DNA from: Acidobacteriota bacterium
GTDB lineage: Bacteria > Acidobacteriota > Blastocatellia > Pyrinomonadales > Pyrinomonadaceae
Assembly (NCBI GenBank): GCA_020200235.1
Contig: JAIVJC010000012.1
Coordinates: 1-56,334, forward strand
Length of the DNA: 56,334 bases
Direction: 5' to 3'
Shown here: one piece after another, positions 8,402 to 16,695 of the stretch
Position numbering within the stretch: the first letter of the stretch is position 1
Layout: each line of letters opens with the position of its first letter
Notes under the pieces: model-generated
Told to the model about the DNA's origin: nothing
The model's database searches: none
Seen by the model: the letters and a program-made list of their open reading frames with translations, nothing else
Made by a program: the position numbers and the translations under genes

Positions 8402-11365
8402 TCATTGCGTGAGCAGGCTTTGCAGCACAGCCATCGCGTGCGCGAGTTCGAGGCGCGTGAGCGATCCCTGCGGGCGGAAGCCGGTCTGATCAGTGGTGAG
8501 CAGCCCGCGCGCGACGGCGACGTAGACGTAGCCGCGCATTCCCGTGGGAATCTTCGAGGCGTCGGAGACGCCGAGCAGCACGTCGCCTGCGCGCGCATCC
8601 GCCTCAGCCTGAAGACCCGCGGCGCGCACGAGCGCGATTGCCGCCGTCAGGCGATCGACGCTCGCGTTCGGCGAGAACGAGTCGCCCGCCGCGACGCCGG
8701 GGAAGAGCGCGCCGCGCGGCGATCGCTGCGCGCTCTCGACGAAGAGCATCGTCGCCTGATCGCGCACGTCGTGGTAGGTCGGCGACGCGGGCACGTACTG
8801 CGGCACGCGACCGCCGATGACGAGCGCCGCCGCCAGATCGAGGCGGCTCGCGGAGAACGAGGGGCGGAAGTTGCGACCCGCCGGTTCGAGCGTGAACGTG
8901 CGCAGGCTCTGGTAAACGTCCTCGCGCTGCTGCGCGCTGAGGGTCGAGACGTCGTTGAGCGCGGCGTACTCGGCGTGCGCCGTCTCCAGCACGCCGGTGA
9001 ACTCCTGCGGCGTGCCCGCCAAGCCGAGCGTGTTCTTAACCGTCATGCGCCAGGCGCCCGCGGCGGGGCGGGTGATGAGCGCGCGCTCGCGGTGACCGGC
9101 GAGACCGGGCAGGTTCAGGACGTTCACGTCAGCCTGCCTCGCGCCCGCCGAATCGTAGAGCGCCATGCCGAGATCGTTGAGGCTCCACAGGGGACCCCAG
9201 CCGATCTGCATCGAGGCGAAGAGCGAATTCTCCGGCACGCTGAAGGTCGTCTCATAGCCGCCCCCGCCGGCGTTGACCGTGCCGGTGAAAACCTGCGGCG
9301 CGTCGGCGACGGCGCGGAAGAACCTGCCGTCGAACGCCGCGCGGAAGCGACCCATGCGCCGCGCGGGGAACGCCGCTTCGAGCACGGCGGCGTGCGCGTT
9401 GAGCATCCCAGCCCCGACCTCGTGCTGGTAGTAGGGCGCGAGCGGCGTCGCCGTGCGCTGGAGGATGTCTTTGATCTGCCAGGGCGTTAATTGCGGGTTC
9501 GCCTCGAGCATCAGGGCGACGGCGCCCGCCACCTGCGGCGCGGAGAAGCTCGTGCCCGTCGCCGTCGTGTAGTAGGGCAAGAGATTCGGCGCGAGACTCG
9601 TGTCGCTGTTGAAGCCGACGCCCTCGATGCCGGTCTGGCTCACGCCCGTCGAGCGCAAGCCCACCACCTTGACGCCGGGCGCGACGAGCGTCGGGCGCGC
9701 CTCCGGGTTGGCGAAGTCGCCGCGCGAGGAGAACGAGGCAAGCTTGCCGCCCTCCATCGCGCCGACCGAGACGACCCACGGCGCGGCGGCGTAAGGGTTC
9801 AGCGTGCGCCAGCCGGGTCCGGTGTTGCCCGCCGAGAAGACGCTCGTCACGCCGCGGTCGAAGAGCATCTTCGTCGCGACGTTGACGGGATCGTTCGGGT
9901 CGTAAACGGTCTCAGCCGAGAAAGAGCAGTTGACGACGCGCACGCCTAAAGACGCGCCGCGCTCCAGCAGGTAGTCGAAGCCGCTGAGGACGAAGACCAG
10001 GTTGGCGTCGCCCGCGCCCAAGCCGACGATGCGCGCGCCGGGCGCGACGCCCGTGTACTGACCAGCCGAGCGCGAGCCGTTGCCGCCGATGACGCCCGCG
10101 ACGAACGTGCCGTGCCCGTGCGCCTGATCGGTGTCGGGCACGTTCTCGACGTTCGACGGGTAGTCGAAACCGGCGGGCGCGCTCTGGAGGTCTGCGAGCT
10201 TGACGTTCTGCGCGACGCGACCGGCGAGGTCTGCGTGCGTCGCGTCCACGCCCGTGTCGAGCACGGCGACCGTCACGCCGCGACCCGTGACGGGGAGCCC
10301 GCTGTTGAAGCGCGTCAGCTCGGCGTCCGACCCCGCGCGGTCCACGCCCGTCGCGCCTCGCGCGGGGTCGGCGGTGAACTGGAGCGTGCGGTTGCCGTAG
10401 ATCGAGCGGACGGCGCGCAGGTGCGAGATGTGGATGATCTGTTCGCGCGTGGCGGTGACGTAGATCATCGGGAGGGCGCGGAAGCGCGTGCCGCCGATGA
10501 CGCCGAGCGCCTGAAGGTCTGCGAGGTCTTGATCGGTCGGGAGCCGGTGGTAGACGAGGACGGCGTTGACCGAGCTGTCGTCGGTCATCCGGTCGAGCGT
10601 CAGGGCGAGTTCCGGATCGACGCTGCGCAAGCCGCCGGTCGACGCGCTGACCGGCGGGATGCCGGACGTGCGCGTGACGGTGTCCGCGCCCGTGATCTGG
10701 ATGCCGTCGGCCCCGGTGATCTGGATGCCGTCGGCTCCCGTGACCTGGATGCCGTCGGGCGAGGCGGCGAAGGCGCGCCCGTCCGGGGTCTTGACGATGA
10801 CGCCGTCCGCGCCGGTCACCTGGATGCCGTCCGCGCCGGTGACCTGGATCCCGTCGGCGGTCGTGATCTGGATGCCGTCCGCGCCCGTCGTCTGGATGCC
10901 GTTAACGCCGATCACCGTGACGGCGTTCGACGAGCCCGCGCTCACGCCGTTCGCCCGACGGAAGACGACCGAGTCGGCGCGGTATGTCGTGCCGTCCGCG
11001 CCCGTGACTTGAATGCCGTCGGCTCCCGTGACTTGAATGCCGTCGGCGGTCGTCACCTGAATCCCGTCCGCGCCGGTGACCTGGATGCCATCCGCGCCCG
11101 TCGTCTGGATGCCGTCGGCTCCGGTGGTCTGTATGCCGTCGGCTCCCGTGACCTGGATGCCGTTGACGTTGAAGTTGAGGATGCCGTCGGCTCCGGTGAC
11201 CTGGATGCCGTCGGCTCCGGTGACTTGAATCCCGTCGGCTCCGGTGACTTGAATGCCGTCGCCGCTGCGGATGAGCAGACCGGCGTAAGCCGAGCCGAAG
11301 CACAGCAGGCAGGCGAGGGCGAGGGCAGCGATCTGGCGTAGGCTCTTCAAGACAGTATTTCGCAT
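8402..11365 (-). CDS. Secreted subtilisin-like (S8) protease with N-terminal octapeptide repeats and C-terminal SLH-like region
   Basis: A 987-residue exported protease. A signal peptide (residues 1-28, AALALACLLCFGSAYA) is followed by about 18 copies of an eight-residue unit, D-G-I-Q-V-T-G-A, at about 35-245, broken by three non-repeat inserts. An I9-like propeptide (about 270-340) precedes the catalytic domain, with Asp370 (AVLDTGVD), His418 (GHGT), oxyanion Asn514 (SAGNTG) and Ser606 (GTSFSAP), so it should be active. A beta-rich P-domain-like stretch (about 690-820) and a C-terminal region with SLH-like segments (FRPSFSASRLDLAAAL, FSPNASVDRLTAAIAL, FRPQGSLTRLELAHAM) suggest cell-envelope attachment. 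The gene stands alone. The start ATG precedes RNTVLKSLRQ, giving a normal signal peptide. Confidence 0.93.
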   Translation of the reverse strand: MRNTVLKSLRQIAALALACLLCFGSAYAGLLIRSGDGIQVTGADGIQVTGADGIQVTGADGILNFNVNGIQVTGADGIQTTGADGIQTTGADGIQVTGADGIQVTTADGIQVTGADGIQVTGADGTTYRADSVVFRRANGVSAGSSNAVTVIGVNGIQTTGADGIQITTADGIQVTGADGIQVTGADGVIVKTPDGRAFAASPDGIQVTGADGIQITGADGIQITGADTVTRTSGIPPVSASTGGLRSVDPELALTLDRMTDDSSVNAVLVYHRLPTDQDLADLQALGVIGGTRFRALPMIYVTATREQIIHISHLRAVRSIYGNRTLQFTADPARGATGVDRAGSDAELTRFNSGLPVTGRGVTVAVLDTGVDATHADLAGRVAQNVKLADLQSAPAGFDYPSNVENVPDTDQAHGHGTFVAGVIGGNGSRSAGQYTGVAPGARIVGLGAGDANLVFVLSGFDYLLERGASLGVRVVNCSFSAETVYDPNDPVNVATKMLFDRGVTSVFSAGNTGPGWRTLNPYAAAPWVVSVGAMEGGKLASFSSRGDFANPEARPTLVAPGVKVVGLRSTGVSQTGIEGVGFNSDTSLAPNLLPYYTTATGTSFSAPQVAGAVALMLEANPQLTPWQIKDILQRTATPLAPYYQHEVGAGMLNAHAAVLEAAFPARRMGRFRAAFDGRFFRAVADAPQVFTGTVNAGGGGYETTFSVPENSLFASMQIGWGPLWSLNDLGMALYDSAGARQADVNVLNLPGLAGHRERALITRPAAGAWRMTVKNTLGLAGTPQEFTGVLETAHAEYAALNDVSTLSAQQREDVYQSLRTFTLEPAGRNFRPSFSASRLDLAAALVIGGRVPQYVPASPTYHDVRDQATMLFVESAQRSPRGALFPGVAAGDSFSPNASVDRLTAAIALVRAAGLQAEADARAGDVLLGVSDASKIPTGMRGYVYVAVARGLLTTDQTGFRPQGSLTRLELAHAMAVLQSLLTQ
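10650..11262 (-). repeat. 24-bp coding tandem repeats (octapeptide DGIQVTGA)
   Basis: Imperfect 24-bp tandem repeats inside the subtilase gene, with the plus-strand theme CCGTCGGCTCCGGTGACCTG. The third codon positions vary between copies while the peptide stays constant, which indicates selection on the protein rather than very recent duplication. Confidence 0.85.
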
Positions 11366-11440
11366 GACGGGGGGACTCGACGCGAGACATCTTTATTGCT
11401 TCTTAAACTGTTCGGGCAACAGGCTCTAACGGCGACGGGG

Positions 11441-11456
11441 TCGCACGCGCGTGCGA
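11441..11456. promoter_or_regulatory. 16-bp perfect palindrome upstream of the subtilase
   Basis: TCGCACGCGCGTGCGA is fully self-complementary and lies 76 bp before the subtilase start, in an intergenic region with A+T-rich flanks. It could be a dimeric regulator's operator, though GC-rich palindromes arise easily in this genome. Confidence 0.35.
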
Positions 11457-11583
11457 GGGTCGAGTTTAATGTCGGGGGAGAAAAAAATAGCATAGTCCGA
11501 CCCGAAACCCTAGACGCCCATGCCGAGGGGGTTATTACATTTTTGTTGCGTTTTTCGGACGCCATCAAACCCCCTCCCGGTGG

Positions 11584-11641
11584 CGCGGCGCCCGCCCCTT
11601 GGTCTGCCGAATCTGACGACAGCCAAGGGGCGAGCGCCGCG
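11584..11641 (-). terminator. 19-bp stem-loop after the SARP/MalT-like gene
   Basis: Arms 11584-11602 and 11623-11641 pair over 19 bp with one mismatch, around a 20-nt loop, beginning 19 bases past the stop codon of the minus-strand regulator gene. There is no U-tract, so it may be an RNA-stability hairpin or a terminator of the GC-only kind. Confidence 0.55.
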
Positions 11642-11660
11642 CCGATTCCCCGACCCTTCG

Positions 11661-14600
11661 TCAGCTCATCAACTGCCTGAAAACTTTCTGCGTCTCCGCC
11701 GCCGGCTCGACGCCCAACTCCTTGCGCAGCAGTTTGCGCAGACTCTCGTACTGATCCTTCACCGCCGCGCGGTTCCCCAGCGCCGCGCTCGCGCGCATGA
11801 TCATGCAGTGCACGTCCTCGCGGAACTGATCTTCGGCGAGGATGCGCTGCGCGAGCTTCAAGGAGCGCGACCAGTCCTCCGACTTCTGCGCGGCGACGGC
11901 GAGGGCTTCGAGCATCCGCAGGTGCTGCTCCTTGTAATAAGAGCGCTGCTCCTCGACCCAGTCGTCGTAAGAGCCCTGCATGAAGTCGCCGCGGTACAAC
12001 TCGGCGGCGCGCTCGAAGCATTCGACGAAGCGGTCGTGCTCGCCCGCGCGGCGCGCGGCGTCGCCTTCGGCGAGCAAACGGTCGAACTCTTCCGTGTCGA
12101 TGAAGTAAGGGAAGTCCTGGCTGAGCAGGTAGTCGCCGTCGCGGTAGACGAGGAAGTTCTGCTTGACGGGCTGGTTGCTGTTCAGCGCCTTGCGGACGTG
12201 CGAGACGGTCGGGTGGAAATTCTTCTCCACCGCCTCGAAGTCCGACTCGCCCCAGAAGGTGTCGATGATGGTGTCTTTCGAGGCGCGCCGGTGGCGGCGC
12301 GAGGCGATGAAGCAGAGGATGTCGCGCGCCCTCTTGGTCGTCCACGCGTCCGCCGCCAGAGGGCGCGCCGGGTCGCGGTAAATCTCGACGGGACCGAGCA
12401 TGCGGATCGTCAGATCGGCGGAGGGCTTCGGCGCGACCGCCGCCGCCCGCGACTCGAACGCGCCGGTCGCGCCCCCGGCGGCGGCGGCGCCCGCCCGCGC
12501 GGACGGCGGCGCGGCGGCGAGCGCGCTCGCGACCTGCTCCGAGAGATCGGGGGGGAGCAGGGCGCGCGCGTCCGGCGAAGAGAACAGTTGCGGGCTGGCG
12601 GCGACCTCGCGGCGCAGCCAGTACTCGTAGTCGTAGCGCGAGGCGAGCTCGACCGCGCGCCGCAGGTTCTCCACGACCGCGCCGTCGCGCCCGGCTTCCG
12701 CGTCGCAGGCGGCGAGGGCGAGCGAAGCCTGCGCCTCGTAGTAGTGGAGGCTGTGCTCGCGGAAGTGCGCGAGCGCGGGCTCGAGCTCGGCGCGCGCCGC
12801 CCCGCTCTCCCCCTGCGCGAGCAGGACGCGCGCGAGCGCGAGGCTCGCGGTGCGGACGGCGCGCTCGTCGCCCGCCCCGCGCCTCGCGCCGATGAGGCGT
12901 TCGAGCAGGGCGCGCGCGGCGGCGGTGTCGCCCTTGCGCAGGTTGAGCAGCGCCTTCTCTTCGAGCAGCTCGTAGCGGGTGATGTCGATGCCGACCTCGC
13001 CGTAAGACTGTTCGGCGTGCTTGTAAAACTCTTCGGCGCGCGCCACGTCGCCGCGCTCGCGGTGGAGATCGCCGTAGGTCTGGAACGCCTCGGCGCGCTG
13101 CGAGGTGAGGTTGAAGAGGTGGCAGAGCTCCAGCGCGCGGTCGAGGTGGCGCTCGCACTCTTCGAGGTCGCCGCGGTAGAGGTGGCAGCGGGCGAGGTTG
13201 AGGTACGCGCCCGCTTCCTGCGGGACGGGTCGCGCGTTCTGCTTGTTCTGACCGCCGTCGCTCAGCATCCGGCGCAGCCAGCGCATCGCCTCGGAGAAGT
13301 CGCCGCGGATCATCGCGGGCAAGCCCAGATTGTGCGCGATGAGGTGCGCGTAGTGCCTGTCGTTCAGACCTTCGGCGAGTTGCAGCGCGTCGCGGAACTC
13401 GCCCTCGGCGGTCGTCCACTCGCCGAGCGCGACGTAACACAAGCCCCGCGTGTTGCCGACCTTGACGCGCACGGTCGAGCCTTCGGCGGCGAGCTCCAGC
13501 GCGCGGTCGAGGTGCGTGAACGACGCCGCGCAGTCGCCTCTACGGCGCGCGATGGTGGCGAGCGAGTGGAGCGCCTCCGCCTCGCCCTCCTTGTCGCCGC
13601 GGTCGCTCAAGAGTTTGGCGGCGCGGCGCAGGTGCGTCTCCGCGACCTCGAACCTTCCGCGCAGCCGCGCGACCTCCGCCCGGTAGAAGAGCGCGCGCGG
13701 GTGAGCCTCGATCGCCTCTTCGGGGAGTTGCTCGACGAAGCGGACGAGCGGGGCGAACGCGCCCGCCGCCAGCCAGTCGCCGCCGTGCTCGGCGATGAGC
13801 GAGGCGGAGCGCTCGAACTCGCCCGCCTCGTGCAGGTGGTGGATCGCCTGCTCCCACCGTCGGCGACCGGCGAAATATTCGGCGCAGCGCGCGTGCTCGG
13901 CGGCGACGCCCGCCTGCCCCGCCTCGGCGCGCAGGCGCCGGCGCAGGAACTCTTTGAAGAGCGGGTGCAGGCGGTACTCTTCGCCGCGCTCGTCGCTCGC
14001 TACCGTCATGAAGACGTTGCGGCGCACGAGCAGCGGCAGCAGCGCCGCGCAGTTCGCCTGCGGGTAGAGCACGGCGCAGGCTTCCGGCTCGATGCGCTCC
14101 AGGGGCGAGACGCGCAAAAGCATCTGCTGCACTTCGCGCGGCTCGTCGGCGAAGACCTCTTCGGCGAAGTAGTCGAAGATGTCGCGCTCGCTCTGGCGCA
14201 GGATTTCGCCGAGGTCGGGGCGCTCGCCGCCGCGCGCGAGGGCGTGGCGCTGGGCGACCTGGCGGACGAGTTGGAGCGCCGTGATCCAGCCGTGCGTGCG
14301 CTCGCGGTACTCTTGGAGTTGCTCGGGCGTCAACTCGAGATCGAAGACCTGGCGGAAGAGCTCCTGCGTCTCGGCGTCGGTGAAGAGCAGCTCCTCGCGG
14401 TCGATGATCGTCAGCGCGTTGTGCGCGCGCAGCCGCGAGAGCGAGAGCGGCGGCACGTCCCTCGAGATGATGATGACGTGGACGACGTCGGGCAGGTAGG
14501 CGAGCAGGCGATCGACGACGCGGTGGACGAGCGTGTCGGCGCCGAGGTGGTGGTAGTCGTCGAGGACGAAGACGATCTGCTGATCGACGAGGTCGAGGAT

Positions 14601-15041
14601 CTCGTTCAGCAGCACGTCGACCGCGCGCTCGGGCTGCTCGGCGAGTTCCGCCGGGGCTTGCTGCAAGTAAGAGAGCGTCGCGTCGCCGAAGGCTGGGACG
14701 ATCTGTTTAATGCCGTGCGCGACGTAGCCGAGGAAGACCGACGGATCCGCGTCCGTGCGGTCGAGCTGGTACCAGACGAACCGGCGCGACTCGTTGCGGA
14801 TGAAGTCGGCGACGAGCGTCGTCTTGCCGGAGCCGGCGGGCGCGGCGACCAGCGTGACGGGCTGTTCGAGGTTCGAGCGGAGGCGGTCGCTGAGGCGCGT
14901 GCGGTGGAGGAGCGCGGGCGTCGGGCGCGGCGGCAGCAGCTTCGTGCGCAGGAAGAAGGTGGGCGCGATTGCTCCGCCCTCCGCCAGCGGGGGCAGCGGC
15001 GTGGTCTGGAGTTTTCCCGTGCGGCGCAGCCTGTTGCTCAT
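11661..15041 (-). CDS. Large MalT-like ATPase regulator with C-terminal SARP (OmpR-type HTH plus BTAD) module
   Basis: A 1126-residue transcriptional regulator. The N-terminal part is a STAND/MalT-like ATPase: Walker A APAGSGKT (residues 67-74) and Walker B VFVLDDYHH (about 160), ending in the winged segment FLRRRLRAE. A long array of TPR-like helical repeats (about 390-800) follows. A Pro/Ala-rich linker leads to an OmpR-type winged helix (from about residue 878, IRMLGPVEIYRD, with TTKRARDILCFIA) and a BTAD domain (about 975-1126, FDRLLAEGDAARRAGEHDRF). The order is reversed relative to AfsR-type SARPs, which carry the DNA-binding part first. It probably senses a ligand through the ATPase/TPR part. 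Start chosen at the ATG preceding SNRLRRTGK. A lone ATPase paralogue is encoded upstream on the same strand. Confidence 0.92.
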   Translation of the reverse strand: MSNRLRRTGKLQTTPLPPLAEGGAIAPTFFLRTKLLPPRPTPALLHRTRLSDRLRSNLEQPVTLVAAPAGSGKTTLVADFIRNESRRFVWYQLDRTDADPSVFLGYVAHGIKQIVPAFGDATLSYLQQAPAELAEQPERAVDVLLNEILDLVDQQIVFVLDDYHHLGADTLVHRVVDRLLAYLPDVVHVIIISRDVPPLSLSRLRAHNALTIIDREELLFTDAETQELFRQVFDLELTPEQLQEYRERTHGWITALQLVRQVAQRHALARGGERPDLGEILRQSERDIFDYFAEEVFADEPREVQQMLLRVSPLERIEPEACAVLYPQANCAALLPLLVRRNVFMTVASDERGEEYRLHPLFKEFLRRRLRAEAGQAGVAAEHARCAEYFAGRRRWEQAIHHLHEAGEFERSASLIAEHGGDWLAAGAFAPLVRFVEQLPEEAIEAHPRALFYRAEVARLRGRFEVAETHLRRAAKLLSDRGDKEGEAEALHSLATIARRRGDCAASFTHLDRALELAAEGSTVRVKVGNTRGLCYVALGEWTTAEGEFRDALQLAEGLNDRHYAHLIAHNLGLPAMIRGDFSEAMRWLRRMLSDGGQNKQNARPVPQEAGAYLNLARCHLYRGDLEECERHLDRALELCHLFNLTSQRAEAFQTYGDLHRERGDVARAEEFYKHAEQSYGEVGIDITRYELLEEKALLNLRKGDTAAARALLERLIGARRGAGDERAVRTASLALARVLLAQGESGAARAELEPALAHFREHSLHYYEAQASLALAACDAEAGRDGAVVENLRRAVELASRYDYEYWLRREVAASPQLFSSPDARALLPPDLSEQVASALAAAPPSARAGAAAAGGATGAFESRAAAVAPKPSADLTIRMLGPVEIYRDPARPLAADAWTTKRARDILCFIASRRHRRASKDTIIDTFWGESDFEAVEKNFHPTVSHVRKALNSNQPVKQNFLVYRDGDYLLSQDFPYFIDTEEFDRLLAEGDAARRAGEHDRFVECFERAAELYRGDFMQGSYDDWVEEQRSYYKEQHLRMLEALAVAAQKSEDWSRSLKLAQRILAEDQFREDVHCMIMRASAALGNRAAVKDQYESLRKLLRKELGVEPAAETQKVFRQLMS

Positions 15042-15056
15042 CGGTCGGGGAGACAG

Positions 15057-15130
15057 GTCGGAACCGCCTGCGGTAGCGGGCGGGTATAAGTAACGTAAGA
15101 AACCCGCCCGCTACCGCAGGCGGTTCTGAC
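15057..15130. repeat. REP-like inverted repeat, family R copy 2
   Basis: Arms 15057-15085 and 15102-15130 pair over 29 bp with one mismatch (C to T near the right end) around a 16-nt loop. The left arm is identical to that at 54-82. It sits in the leader of the SARP/MalT-like gene, 16 bp before its start, so it could affect its expression. Confidence 0.88.
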
Positions 15131-15218
15131 AAAGCCGGCGACGAGCGCGCGCGTGAACGACGGAAACCGGAAGGCGAGGGTTAACTATACTGACGCGAGG
15201 GCGATTCCGCTAAGGGGC

Positions 15219-16052
15219 TCACGCCGCCGAAGACTCTGGCGTGTAGCCTTTGACGAGTCGGAGTTGCGCGCCCGAATGTTGCGCGTCGGAAGCACGGCTC
15301 TCGATCATGACGGCGACGGTGCGCGCGGCCGCCGCCTCCTGCTCGGCGCGGGTCTGACCGCCGCGGGCGAGAGCGTCGAGGGCGGCGGCGCGGCCCCACG
15401 TCTCGGCGAGCGCCTGCGCGGCGTACTTCGGCGGCAGGTCGTAGCTCGAGAAAAGTTGCTCCGCCTCCGCGCGCGTGAAGGCGAGCGCCTGCTCATCGAT
15501 CACGCGCAGCGTCTGCTTCGAGCGCATCCGCCAGAGCGGCGCGGGCGGCAGCGTGCGCCCGATCAGAACCATGTGCGTCTCCGCCGGCAGCAGCGGCAGG
15601 AGTCTCGCGAAGAACGGCACGACCCACTCGGCATCATATACCAGATGGAGATCGTCGACGACCATCAGGAGCGGCTCGCTCGCCTCGAGCATCGTCATCT
15701 CGTAGACGAACGACTCGGCGACGAGCACCGCGTCCGGCTCGGTCGCGCCCCCGGCGAGGAGCGCGAGCGTCTTGCGACCGAAGCCGGGGTGCTGGCTGCG
15801 CACCGAGGCGACGAGGTATTGCAGGAACGCCTGCATCTCCACTTCGGGTGCGTCCACCTTGTACCACGCGACGCGGCGCCCGCAGCGCCCGGCGAAGTCG
15901 AGCGTGAGGAGCGTCTTCCCCGCGCCCGTCCGCCCGGCGATGACGGTCGAGTTGCAGCAGTCCGTGCTCTCCTTCAGGACTTCGAGGAGGCGCGGGCGCG
16001 AGACGCGCGGCGCGTCCGGCGGCATCGTGATTTTGTCGAGGATCAAATTCAT
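15219..16052 (-). CDS. Stand-alone MalT-like P-loop ATPase domain
   Basis: A 277-residue protein corresponding only to the ATPase part of MalT/LuxR-type STAND regulators. Walker A GRTGAGKT (residues 40-47), a WYKVDAPEVEMQAFLQYL segment like the WYQLDRTDADPSVFLGY of its neighbour, Walker B LLMVVDDLHLV (about 128-138) and an IGRTLPP sensor-like segment. The TPR array, winged helix and BTAD of the neighbour are absent and no other DNA-binding domain is visible. It ends in a basic, Ala-rich tail. It could be a partner or inhibitor of the downstream regulator or a decaying duplicate. The catalytic motifs are intact, which argues against simple decay. REP copy 2 separates the two genes. Confidence 0.82.
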   Translation of the reverse strand: MNLILDKITMPPDAPRVSRPRLLEVLKESTDCCNSTVIAGRTGAGKTLLTLDFAGRCGRRVAWYKVDAPEVEMQAFLQYLVASVRSQHPGFGRKTLALLAGGATEPDAVLVAESFVYEMTMLEASEPLLMVVDDLHLVYDAEWVVPFFARLLPLLPAETHMVLIGRTLPPAPLWRMRSKQTLRVIDEQALAFTRAEAEQLFSSYDLPPKYAAQALAETWGRAAALDALARGGQTRAEQEAAAARTVAVMIESRASDAQHSGAQLRLVKGYTPESSAA

Positions 16053-16516
16053 CTACTCACTCTCTATTCTCGCTCGCGCGATTCGTTGACGTTCGTGCGG
16101 CGCCGCCGGGGGCGAGCCGGAGCCGCGCGGCGAGGGCCGTCGAGCCGAAAGCCCGTCGCGCGTCCCGGTCAAACCGGGGCGGGGTGGGCGCGTTCGACCC
16201 GCGCCGCCCGACTTCCGGAACAGTCTGCGCCGCAGCCCTTGAGGAATTCTTGAGGATTCGGCGACGCGCGCGCCGACCGGGGCGGCAACGCCGGGCGGGG
16301 CGGCCGCGGGAGGTATGGGACGACACGCGGAAGCCGTTTGTCCGTAACAACTTGGTGGCGGTTCGGGCAGGGCTTACTGCGCCGTTCGGATCGTCCGAAG
16401 GCAAGCCGTTCATAATCTTTTCGCAATGCGTCGGACTGCGAAAATTTTTAACTTGACTGCACGCGGCGGCGTCTCAGTTCGAGCCCGGTGCGATAGAAGA
16501 GAGACTCGCAGGGAGG
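16053..16516. other. Intergenic region with a possible terminator
   Basis: No convincing gene. At 16418-16449 an 8-bp stem (TTTTCGCA/TGCGAAAA) is followed by TTTTT on the plus strand, terminator-like, although no plus gene precedes it. Nearby TTCGGATCGTCCGAA (16385-16399) is an imperfect palindrome. Heptad hairpin H2 follows at once. Confidence 0.5.
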
Positions 16517-16600
16517 AACGATGAAGTAGGAACCATGAACGATGAAGTAAGAAGAAGAAGTTGCCTTCAGTTCATCGTTCATCGTTCCTACTTCATCGTT
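16517..16600. repeat. Heptad hairpin H2 (AACGATG type)
   Basis: Left units AACGATG, AAGTAGG, AACCATG, AACGATG (16517-16544) face right units CATCGTT, CATCGTT, CCTACTT, CATCGTT (16573-16600): a 28-bp stem with one mismatch. The loop ends in TTGCCTTCAG, a variant of the H1 and H3 loops. The right flank (16601-16620) is the inverted counterpart of the left flank of H3, so H2 and H3 are inserted in opposite orientations. It lies 95 bp before the S9 peptidase start. Confidence 0.9.
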
Positions 16601-16695
16601 TAGTTCGCGCCCTCTGGGCGTCGGCTTCTTGGCAGCGGCGGGCTTTTCGTTCATCATTGGCGAAATTTTCTGAATCGGACGCGGAGGGTTGGAGA

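Noticed and set aside
10650..11262. Possible CRISPR array
   Set aside because: The repeats are in-frame 24-bp units with no unique spacers, encode a constant octapeptide and lie within a protease gene.
11520..15089. A 1189-codon plus-strand open frame opposite the SARP/MalT-like regulator
   Set aside because: It is the complement of a well-supported gene in a GC-rich genome, is almost all Arg/Ala/Glu/Val with no domain, and the minus-strand reading has complete motifs.
16561..16695. N-terminal extension of the S9 peptidase ([15 protein letters not shown]...)
   Set aside because: The residues are translated from the loop and right arm of heptad hairpin H2; the ATG at 16696 has a good ribosome site.
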